DNA of 33,213 bases from Gemmatimonadota bacterium (GTDB taxonomy: Bacteria > Latescibacterota > UBA2968): contig JAPPIE010000278.1 of the NCBI GenBank assembly GCA_028874765.1, forward strand, positions 1 to 33,213, written 5' to 3'. The notes under the pieces were generated by a model. That model ran no database searches. It saw nothing but the letters and a program-made list of their open reading frames with translations, and was not told the origin of the DNA. A program made the position numbers and the translations under genes. Shown in pieces: positions 1 through 7,567 of this stretch (positions within the stretch are counted from its first letter, which is position 1; the number at the start of each line of letters is the position of its first letter).

Positions 1-170
1 CTACGGGAGAAGAGGTGTGGCTGAATTATCCGCGCATTTTTGAGATTTTGAATGGTGTGAATTACAACGGGTGGGTATCGATTGTGTATGAGGGACAGGA
101 TGAAGAGGCAGAAGAGACGGCAGTTCCCAAAGCCGTGAATTATCTGCGACAGTTCGTGCCAGGTGGGTGA
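1..170 (+). CDS. Sugar phosphate isomerase/epimerase-like protein, C-terminal fragment
   Basis: The open frame enters from the left edge (first full codon at base 3) and stops with TGA at 168-170, leaving 55 residues. The piece NGVNYNGWVSIVYEGQ, followed by an acidic stretch and a final helix ending YLRQF, resembles the last strand and helix of xylose-isomerase-like TIM barrels (the sugar phosphate isomerase/epimerase or AP-endonuclease-2 fold). In that family a metal-binding Glu often sits in the last strand, and the E of VYEGQ fits. The N-terminal part and most metal ligands lie outside the window, so substrate and exact family cannot be given. It ends 41 bp before the restriction-like gene and could belong to an unrelated upstream operon. 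Confidence 0.6.
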   Translation, partial: TGEEVWLNYPRIFEILNGVNYNGWVSIVYEGQDEEAEETAVPKAVNYLRQFVPGG

Positions 171-211
171 GGGTGTGAAGTTGTCAGAAGTGTTTTACGA
201 GGTACATTGTT

Positions 212-3200
212 TTGAATAATCCATTTTTCGAAAAGCCTGTCCTCAACTCGCCCTACGAGTGCCCGGACCAACACTGGGAATTGGACGAGACAGGACAGCC
301 AACCCAGAAAATCATCAAAAGCCGGAGACAGGTCTCATTCATCACGGCGGTTCCGACGTCGAAGAAGCAACGGGGGGTGTCCTTGAATCAAGCCTCCCTT
401 GTGTTCGACAGGGCCGCGAGGGAGTATGAGACTGATGATCAGCAATACGATTTGATGCAGACTATCAACGGTGTTCGCAGGCAGGTTGACCGATGGCGCG
501 AGATACCGGACCAGAACCAGTGGCGTGTGACCCCTGAGACTGCCCGCTTGCTTCGGCATTGGCGGCACCACCAATTCAGTGGTATTCGACCCTTTTTCTG
601 TCAGGTGGAAGCGGTGGAAACCGCAATATGGCTCACCGAGGTTGCGCCGAATATCGGGCAGGTGGGTAAGGACTTCCTCAGCCATTTGCAAAATGCCAAT
701 AACGACGCCAATCCCGAGTTGTCACGGCTGGCACTCAAGTTGGCGACTGGTGCGGGAAAGACCACTGTCATGGCGATGTTGATCGCCTGGCAGACCATCA
801 ACGCGGTCCGCCGACCCCAGAGCTCCAGGTTCACGCGCGGTTTTCTGGTGGTTACGCCCGGTATTACGATTAAAGATCGCTTGCGCGTGTTGCAGCCGAA
901 TGATCCAGATAGCTATTATCAGAGCCGCGAGTTGGTGCCGAATGACATGCTTCCCGATCTGGAAAAGGCGAAGATTGTCATCACCAACTATCACGCATTT
1001 AAGTTGCGCGAGCGCATGGAATTGTCCAGAGGTGGGCGTTCCTTGCTTCAGGGACGGGGCGATGAACTAACGACCCTTGAGTCCGAGGGGCAGATGTTGC
1101 AACGGGTGATGCCCGAACTCATGGGCATGAAGAATGTTATGGTTCTCAACGATGAGGCACACCACTGCTATCGCGAGAAGCCTGGTGAGCAGGAAGAAGG
1201 CAAACTTACGGGCGATGACAGGCAGGAAGCCCAAAAGAATACGGAAGCCGCACGGCTGTGGATTTCCGGGCTTGAAACAGTGGGTAAAAAGCTCGGCATC
1301 AATCGGGTAATGGATCTCTCCGCGACGCCTTTCTTTTTGCGTGGGTCGGGCTATCGGGAAGGAACATTATTCCCCTGGACAATGTGTGACTTCTCGCTGA
1401 TGGATGCCATCGAATGTGGCATTGTCAAACTGCCCCGGGTTCCCGTGGCGGACAATATCCCTGGCGGCGATATGCCGAAGTTTCGCAATCTATGGGAACA
1501 CATCCGCACCCGCATGCCCAGGAAAGGACGAGGCAGGTCCGGGAATCTCGATCCTTTAAACTTGCCCGTGGAGCTACAAACTGCACTGGAGGCTTTGTAC
1601 GGGCATTATGAAAAGACCTTTGATCTCATGGAGGAAGCTGGTATTGACGTGCCGCCGTGCTTTATTGTGGTGTGTAACAATACCTCCACTTCCAAGCTGG
1701 TTTACGATTATATCTCTGGCTTTCACCGTGAAAACGAAGATGGCTCGACGACGTTCGAAAACGGTCGTCTTGAGTTGTTTCGCAACTTTGATGAGTATGG
1801 CAACCCATACCCGCGACCTCGCACCTTGTTGATCGACAGCCAACAACTGGAGTCTGGCGATGCACTGGATAATAACTTCCGCAAGATGGCTGCTGGTGAG
1901 ATTGAGCGTTTTCGCCGGGAAATCATCGAGCGGACTGGTGACCGCCAACAGGCTGAGAAGATTACCGACCAGGAACTCCTCCGCGAGGTTATGAATACCG
2001 TTGGCAAACCCGGTCGGTTGGGAGCTCCGATTCGTTGTGTGGTGTCGGTCTCAATGCTCACCGAAGGATGGGATGCGAATACGGTCAGCCATGTGCTCGG
2101 CGTTCGCGCTTTTGGAACGCAGTTATTGTGTGAGCAGGTCGTCGGTCGCGCACTGCGACGGCAATCTTATGACCTCAACGACGAGGACCTGTTCGATGTT
2201 GAGTACGCAGATGTGTTGGGGATACCCTTTGATTTTACGGCGAAGCCTGTTACTGTGTCACCTCGGCCGCCGCGGGAAACTGTTCAAGTGAAGGCTATGC
2301 GTCCTGAAAGAGATGAACTCGAAATTCTTTTTCCGCGAGTAGCCGGGTATCGGGTAGAATTGCCCGAAGAGAGGCTCACCGCTGAGTTCAACGAGGATTC
2401 AGTGCTGGAACTCACACCGGATATGATAGGACCATCGCATACGACGAATCAGGGGATTATTGGCGAGGGGGTTGATCTCAATCTGGTTCACACAGGTGAC
2501 CTTCGCACTTCGACCCTTCTCTTTCACCTCACTCATCGGTTGCTCTATACAAAGTGGCGCGATCCGGGCGATGAGCCGAAGTTGCATCTCTTTGGACAAC
2601 TCAAGCGCATCACCAAACAATGGCTCGATGGATGTCTTGACTGTAAAGGTGGCACGTTTCCCGCGCAGCTTATGTATCAGGCACTGGCCGATATGGCTTG
2701 CGAGCGCATCACTGCTGCTATTACGCGGGCAAAAATCGATAGTCGTCCTGTCAAGGCGATGCTCGATCCGTACAATCCCGTCGGTTCTACCGCGCATGTC
2801 AACTTCACAACATCTAAGACCAGTCGCTGGCAGACCGACGCCCGCCGTTGCCACATCAATTGGGTTGTCCTCGATAGCGATTGGGAAGCAGAGTTTTGCC
2901 GCGTGGTCGAAGCTCATCCCCGCGTGAAAGCGTATGTGAAGAACCACAATCTTGGGTTGGAAGTGCCCTATCGCTACGGTTCTGAAATGCGGACGTACAT
3001 TCCGGACTTTATCGTTCTGATTGATGATGGCCGTGGCGACGACGATCTGTTGCATCTCATCGTCGAGATTAAAGGCTATCGCAGAGAGGACGCCAAAGAG
3101 AAGAAGGCGACTATGGACACCTACTGGATCCCCGGTGTGAACAATCACGGTCGCTATGGCCGCTGGGCTTTTGCCGAGTTCACAGATGTTTATGAGATTG

Positions 3201-3283
3201 AATCGGAATTTGAGGCCAAAATGAAGGCGGTATTTGACGAGATGATCGAACAAAACGCCGCATTGCGTCCTCATGTGGAGTAG
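212..3283 (+). CDS. Type III-like restriction enzyme: SF2 helicase with C-terminal PD-(D/E)XK nuclease
   Basis: This 1023-residue protein is the likely DNA-translocating and cutting subunit of a restriction system. Visible SF2 motifs are Walker A LATGAGKTT (177-185), DEAH (314-317), SAT (370-372) and the arginine-finger motif QVVGRALRR (about 642-650). Near the C-terminus, IPDFIVLI (about 930-936) followed by VEIKG (about 950) forms a PD-(D/E)XK nuclease signature. Size and domain order match type III Res subunits. I chose the TTG start at 212 because ACGAGGT lies about 8 nt upstream and no better ATG exists; the next protein starts only 10 bp after the stop. Gene order is res-hepT-mod, whereas classical type III loci run mod-res. 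Whether it restricts DNA alone or with the methyltransferase cannot be read from sequence. Confidence 0.9.
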   Translation: MNNPFFEKPVLNSPYECPDQHWELDETGQPTQKIIKSRRQVSFITAVPTSKKQRGVSLNQASLVFDRAAREYETDDQQYDLMQTINGVRRQVDRWREIPDQNQWRVTPETARLLRHWRHHQFSGIRPFFCQVEAVETAIWLTEVAPNIGQVGKDFLSHLQNANNDANPELSRLALKLATGAGKTTVMAMLIAWQTINAVRRPQSSRFTRGFLVVTPGITIKDRLRVLQPNDPDSYYQSRELVPNDMLPDLEKAKIVITNYHAFKLRERMELSRGGRSLLQGRGDELTTLESEGQMLQRVMPELMGMKNVMVLNDEAHHCYREKPGEQEEGKLTGDDRQEAQKNTEAARLWISGLETVGKKLGINRVMDLSATPFFLRGSGYREGTLFPWTMCDFSLMDAIECGIVKLPRVPVADNIPGGDMPKFRNLWEHIRTRMPRKGRGRSGNLDPLNLPVELQTALEALYGHYEKTFDLMEEAGIDVPPCFIVVCNNTSTSKLVYDYISGFHRENEDGSTTFENGRLELFRNFDEYGNPYPRPRTLLIDSQQLESGDALDNNFRKMAAGEIERFRREIIERTGDRQQAEKITDQELLREVMNTVGKPGRLGAPIRCVVSVSMLTEGWDANTVSHVLGVRAFGTQLLCEQVVGRALRRQSYDLNDEDLFDVEYADVLGIPFDFTAKPVTVSPRPPRETVQVKAMRPERDELEILFPRVAGYRVELPEERLTAEFNEDSVLELTPDMIGPSHTTNQGIIGEGVDLNLVHTGDLRTSTLLFHLTHRLLYTKWRDPGDEPKLHLFGQLKRITKQWLDGCLDCKGGTFPAQLMYQALADMACERITAAITRAKIDSRPVKAMLDPYNPVGSTAHVNFTTSKTSRWQTDARRCHINWVVLDSDWEAEFCRVVEAHPRVKAYVKNHNLGLEVPYRYGSEMRTYIPDFIVLIDDGRGDDDLLHLIVEIKGYRREDAKEKKATMDTYWIPGVNNHGRYGRWAFAEFTDVYEIESEFEAKMKAVFDEMIEQNAALRPHVE

Positions 3284-3293
3284 GAGACGATCA

Positions 3294-3662
3294 ATGTCTA
3301 ATGCCGATCAGGAGGTACGGGAGTGGCGCTTCTATGTAAACGATATGATAGAATTTGGAGAAAAGGTTCTTTCTTATACCGAGGGCCTGGATCAAGCCGG
3401 GTTCGTCACCGACACGCTTACTTATGATGCTACCCTGCGGAATCTGAAACTCATTGGCGAGGTGGCTACCCACATTCCAGGCGACGTGCACATGGCACAT
3501 CCGGAGATCCAGTGGCACCACATTATCGGAACTCGAAATCACCTGGCACAGAACTATCAGAGTTTGAATGACGATTTCATCTGGAACGTAATCCAGAACG
3601 ACATTCCAAAACTTCTACCTGCGTTGAGAAATCTTTTGGACACAACAAGTAAGGATATATAG
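3294..3662 (+). CDS. HepT/DUF86-like protein with a substituted catalytic His
   Basis: The 122-residue helical protein matches the HepT (DUF86) fold: an N-terminal helical part with LRNLKLIGEVA, then an IIGTRN...Y segment and a closing IQNDIPKLLPALRNLL helix. HepT toxins are known as HEPN RNases using an RNxxxHxY motif, normally paired with the MntA nucleotidyltransferase antitoxin. Here the motif reads R81 N82 H83 L A Q86 N Y88, so Gln (CAG, 3549-3551) sits where His is expected. The ATG at 3294 is preferred over the in-frame ATG at 3273, which overlaps the upstream gene, because AGGAG at 3282-3286 is well spaced. No MntA gene is present. Its position between res and mod suggests a role in that complex or locus. 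Loss of RNase activity is inferred, not shown. Confidence 0.8.
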   Translation: MSNADQEVREWRFYVNDMIEFGEKVLSYTEGLDQAGFVTDTLTYDATLRNLKLIGEVATHIPGDVHMAHPEIQWHHIIGTRNHLAQNYQSLNDDFIWNVIQNDIPKLLPALRNLLDTTSKDI

Positions 3663-6455
3663 ATGGCTAAACGAAGATTACCCAAAAAAGTCGATACTAT
3701 CCGACACAAAGACGCCTCACGAAAGAACATCCCCACAGCCGAGTATCAGGCTGTGATGGCGGACGATGAGCGAAGCCCCATTCAGGTTGCCTACAAACGC
3801 CGCAACCGTGACCTTGATCCCCAGTTGGTGTGGCGCGGCAAGGATGAGCAGGATTGGTCAGATCTGGTAGTACAGGCACCGCCTCTGTACATTCAGGAGA
3901 AGGTTCACCCCAAGGTGCTGATTGACGATTTGATACGCCAGAGCGAGGAAGACTCTGCGAGTGAGTCGGGTTTCCAGACTGATCTCTTCGCCGATTTCAA
4001 TGGTTTGCCCTCTGAGGACGCTAAGACTGAATTCTATCAGCACGACGCCAACTGGTCGAATCGCATGATCCTGGGCGATAGCTTGCAGGTGATGGCATCG
4101 TTGGCTGAGCGGGAAGGATTGCGTGGTCAAGTTCAGTGCATCTATATTGATCCTCCTTATGGAATTAAGTTCAATTCCAATTTTCAGTGGTCAACCACCA
4201 GCCGCGATGTGCGTGACGGTAAGGCCGACCATATCACCCGCGAGCCGGAGCAGGTGAAGGCATATCGGGATACGTGGCGTGATGGGATTCACTCATACCT
4301 GACATATCTGAGGGATCGGTTAACCGTGGCACGGGATTTGTTGAAGGAGAGTGGTTCTGTATTTGTGCAGATTGGGGATGAGAATGTGCATCGGGTGCGG
4401 GCGGTGATGGATGAGGTCTTTGGGGAGGATAATTTTGTTGCCCAGATTACTTTTCGAGTAAAAAGTCCATTGGCGGTATCGGACTTGGCCCGAACCACAG
4501 ATTTCATTGTCTGGTACTCCAAAGACCTAACGCAGATGAAGTTTCGCCAAGCTAGGTCGGCGAAAGAGCTTGATAGACATCCCGAATTTTCTCTCGCCGT
4601 TCTTCCTGATGGGACAGTAGCCTCAAGAAAAAGTATGGATGAACAAAGTCTTAAAGACGCACGATTCTTCACCGCACAGAACTTGGGTTCATCTGGATAC
4701 ACAACATCCTGCATGTACGATGTAGAAATAGAAGGTCAGACTTTCAAGCATCCTAGAGGCAAGAGTTGGAAGACAAACCAAGACGGCATGCGACGCCTTC
4801 ATCGTGCGGGCCGTCTGCAGCCACTCAAGACCAGTCTCCGCTGGAAGTATTTCTTTGATGACGCTCCGAGTGAGGTAATTACCGACGTTTGGTCCGATAC
4901 TTTCGCAGCATCCGAGAAGATTTACGTAGTACAAACATCAGAGTTTGTTATCCAACGCTGCATCCTCATGACCACCGACCCCAGCGATCTGGTTCTTGAT
5001 CCCACCTGCGGCTCTGGCACCACAGCCTATGTCTCCGAGCAATGGGGGCGTCGTTGGATTACGAGTGATACATCCCGCGTCGCCTTGGTACTGGCTCGTG
5101 CTCGGATCATGGGAGCGCGCTATCCCTACTATTTGCTCTCCGATAGCCACGAAGGGCAGTTGAAAGAAGCGGAGATTGAGCGTAGGGCACCTTCAGAGGC
5201 TTCCACCTATAACGACGTCCGTCAGGGCTTTGTTTACGAACGAGTGCCGCACATTACGCTCAGGGCTATTGCCAACAATGCTGAGATTGACGTGATCTGG
5301 GAGGACTTTCAAAAAAAGCTGGAACCATTGCGTGAAAAATTGAACAGCGCGCTAGGCACGGCTTGGGAGGAGTGGGAGATTCCCCTTGATGCAAACGAAG
5401 ATTGGTCCGAGGAAGTCAAAAAGCTACACGCCAACTGGTGGAAGCAACGCATCGCGCGGCAAAAGGAGATTGATGCTTCCATTGCAGCGAAGGCGGACTA
5501 TGAATATCTCTACGATAAGCCCTACGAGGATCGAAATAAGGTGCGCGTTGCGGGGCCGTTCACGGTAGATAGCCTATCGCCGCATCGCTTGTTGGGTGTT
5601 GATGAGAACGACGAACTCATTGACAATGTCGCGGAAGCCAAGCTCGGATATGGAGACAGGTTCGATAGTAGTTCCAATCAAGACTTCGCCACTATGATCA
5701 TGGAACACCTCAAGACCTCTGGTGTCCAACAGGCGCACAAAGATGACCGGATTTTGTTCTCTGGAATCAGACCCTGGCCTGGTGATCTTATCTGCGCCGA
5801 TGGGACCTATTTTGAGGGTGACGAGGATTCCGGGATTCAAAAGCGCGCTGGTATTTTTATTGGCCCGGAATTTGGCACAGTTGCACGCCCCGATCTCGTG
5901 CAAGCCGCACGCGAGGCCGCAGAGGCCGACTTTGACGTTTTGATCGCCTGCGCTTTCAACTACGAAGCCCATGCCTCGGAGTTTAACAAGCTCGGTCGTA
6001 TCCCCGTTCTCAAGGCGCGGATGAATGCCGATCTCCACATGGCCGATGACTTGAAGAATACGGGTAAGGGTAATCTCTTCGTAATCTTTGGCGAACCAGA
6101 CATCGATATCCTCGACGCAGATGACAGCCAAATTAAGGTTAAGATCAATGGCGTTGATGTGTTTCATCCCAACACTGGCGAAATCCGCAGCGACGACGCT
6201 GGCGATATTGCATGCTGGTTCGTCGATACCGATTACAACGAGGAGAGTTTCTTCGCCCGTCACGCCTATTTTCTCGGTGCAAATGATCCGTACAAATCCC
6301 TCAAAACCACTCTCAAATCCGAAATCAATCAGGAAGCCTGGGCCACGCTCAAAAGCGATATATCCCGTCCTTTCGACAAACCGAAATCCGGCCGTATCGC
6401 CGTGAAGGTGATCAACCACCTGGGAGATGAGGTGATGAAGGTGTTTCGGGTATAA
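3663..6455 (+). CDS. Site-specific DNA (adenine-N6) methyltransferase, type III Mod-like, beta class
   Basis: The 930-residue protein carries the catalytic motif DPPY (163-166) before the SAM-binding motif DPTCGSGTT (446-454), the order of beta-class amino-methyltransferases. The roughly 270 residues between them are where type III Mod proteins keep their target recognition domain. The remaining 480 residues have no motif I can name, which makes the protein clearly longer than classical Mod (about 650). The ATG directly abuts the upstream TAG, with AAGGA a few bases before, so translation is probably coupled. In the locus it would protect host DNA from the helicase-nuclease. Codons in the recognition region (about 4440-4970) look more A/T-rich than in the flanks. 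No simple-sequence repeats typical of phase variation were seen. Confidence 0.9.
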   Translation: MAKRRLPKKVDTIRHKDASRKNIPTAEYQAVMADDERSPIQVAYKRRNRDLDPQLVWRGKDEQDWSDLVVQAPPLYIQEKVHPKVLIDDLIRQSEEDSASESGFQTDLFADFNGLPSEDAKTEFYQHDANWSNRMILGDSLQVMASLAEREGLRGQVQCIYIDPPYGIKFNSNFQWSTTSRDVRDGKADHITREPEQVKAYRDTWRDGIHSYLTYLRDRLTVARDLLKESGSVFVQIGDENVHRVRAVMDEVFGEDNFVAQITFRVKSPLAVSDLARTTDFIVWYSKDLTQMKFRQARSAKELDRHPEFSLAVLPDGTVASRKSMDEQSLKDARFFTAQNLGSSGYTTSCMYDVEIEGQTFKHPRGKSWKTNQDGMRRLHRAGRLQPLKTSLRWKYFFDDAPSEVITDVWSDTFAASEKIYVVQTSEFVIQRCILMTTDPSDLVLDPTCGSGTTAYVSEQWGRRWITSDTSRVALVLARARIMGARYPYYLLSDSHEGQLKEAEIERRAPSEASTYNDVRQGFVYERVPHITLRAIANNAEIDVIWEDFQKKLEPLREKLNSALGTAWEEWEIPLDANEDWSEEVKKLHANWWKQRIARQKEIDASIAAKADYEYLYDKPYEDRNKVRVAGPFTVDSLSPHRLLGVDENDELIDNVAEAKLGYGDRFDSSSNQDFATMIMEHLKTSGVQQAHKDDRILFSGIRPWPGDLICADGTYFEGDEDSGIQKRAGIFIGPEFGTVARPDLVQAAREAAEADFDVLIACAFNYEAHASEFNKLGRIPVLKARMNADLHMADDLKNTGKGNLFVIFGEPDIDILDADDSQIKVKINGVDVFHPNTGEIRSDDAGDIACWFVDTDYNEESFFARHAYFLGANDPYKSLKTTLKSEINQEAWATLKSDISRPFDKPKSGRIAVKVINHLGDEVMKVFRV

Positions 6456-6490
6456 CATCGTATGCAAAACTGACAGGACTGACTAGCCGC

Positions 6491-7504
6491 ATGTCTTCTC
6501 AAACCGAACGACACAGCATTCTTGCTCCTCTGGGAATTGAACTACGTACAAAGCTGGCTTTGGCAGCTATCGAGTTTTTCAACCCACGATCTTATACACA
6601 AAACTGTGCGATCTCGGGCAGGACTCCCGATCTGAACACGTTACGCCCTCTGGCTGCTTTTGACTTTTTGGCTTACCTGGAAAATAAAAACATTCTACAG
6701 GAACCTCACAAGTACTCGCAACGTATTCGTCATTTATTAGAACAGATGGCGTCAAATGACATTCTGATCGACATGGGACATGGCCGTAGTGGTAATGTAC
6801 TGATCCCTAAGCATTACTATTTTCTTAAAGAGCTGACCAAGTTACAACGGTCTGGCATTTTTTGGCTTGCGCCAGTCTTAGGTGCCGATTTTATCTTTCA
6901 CTACGCTGCGCCGGGAATCGTTCAAATCTCTGGAACCAAAGAGAATGGAGATAAGCATGCAGGTACAGGGATCGTATTCCATCCCCACCACATTTTGACT
7001 TGTCGCCATGTGGTGTGTGATATGAAAGTCGATTCGCAACAAACCTTCCAAGGAGTTGAATGCACTATTGAGGATTCAAGCATACACACACATCCAAAAC
7101 TTGACGTAGCCGTGATACATGTACCTCAGTGCCTACAACCTGTAGCCGGGCTTGCTTTTCTGTCACCGATAATTGCACAGTCAGTATTTACAATTGGTTA
7201 TCCCAGGATACCGTTCACTCGAGAACCTGTCCTCACTATGCAGCCCGGTGCAGTTACGAGTGAGTCGGTTACCGCACTTAGTGGCGAAGATCTATTTTTG
7301 TATTCTGCAATTGCGCGACCTGGAAATAGCGGAGGCCCTGTTATTTCAAACGAAGGTTATATCGTGGGGATTGCGTTGCAGGATTTGATGTGCACGGATG
7401 ACGCTTTTTCACCTCACTATGCTGGTATCCCTTCTCACGAACTTGCCAAAGCGGTTGATGAGCTTGGAATTGGCGTACAGATTCCGTTTGAACGTTTTAA
7501 ATAA
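6491..7504 (+). CDS. Trypsin-like serine protease with unrecognised N-terminal domain
   Basis: The 337-residue protein has a chymotrypsin-fold protease in its second half. The catalytic triad is readable: H173 in TCRHVV, D205 in KLDVAVI and S280 in GNSGGP. There is no signal peptide or membrane segment, so it is probably cytoplasmic, unlike DegP-type proteases. The first 135 residues are mostly helical, with a possible winged-helix-like stretch around 55-110, and I do not recognise them. It starts 36 bp after the methyltransferase on the same strand; the SD is weak (AGGA at 6475-6478, about 12 nt away). Proteases of this kind do occur in prokaryotic defence islands as proposed effectors. A role here as a triggered effector or regulator of the restriction system is inference. 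Confidence 0.8.
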   Translation: MSSQTERHSILAPLGIELRTKLALAAIEFFNPRSYTQNCAISGRTPDLNTLRPLAAFDFLAYLENKNILQEPHKYSQRIRHLLEQMASNDILIDMGHGRSGNVLIPKHYYFLKELTKLQRSGIFWLAPVLGADFIFHYAAPGIVQISGTKENGDKHAGTGIVFHPHHILTCRHVVCDMKVDSQQTFQGVECTIEDSSIHTHPKLDVAVIHVPQCLQPVAGLAFLSPIIAQSVFTIGYPRIPFTREPVLTMQPGAVTSESVTALSGEDLFLYSAIARPGNSGGPVISNEGYIVGIALQDLMCTDDAFSPHYAGIPSHELAKAVDELGIGVQIPFERFK

Positions 7505-7567
7505 CATGATAAGTGGCTCTACACGACGTTGGTTGCACTGCGCTTTAATCTATTAGAATCAGATATA

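Noticed and set aside
2399-3274. A 291-codon open frame on the minus strand inside the restriction gene
   Set aside because: It is fully antisense to conserved helicase and nuclease coding sequence, shows no recognisable domain and no good SD.
5574-6467. A 297-codon minus-strand open frame within the methyltransferase
   Set aside because: It is a shadow of the methyltransferase C-terminal half and shows no family features.
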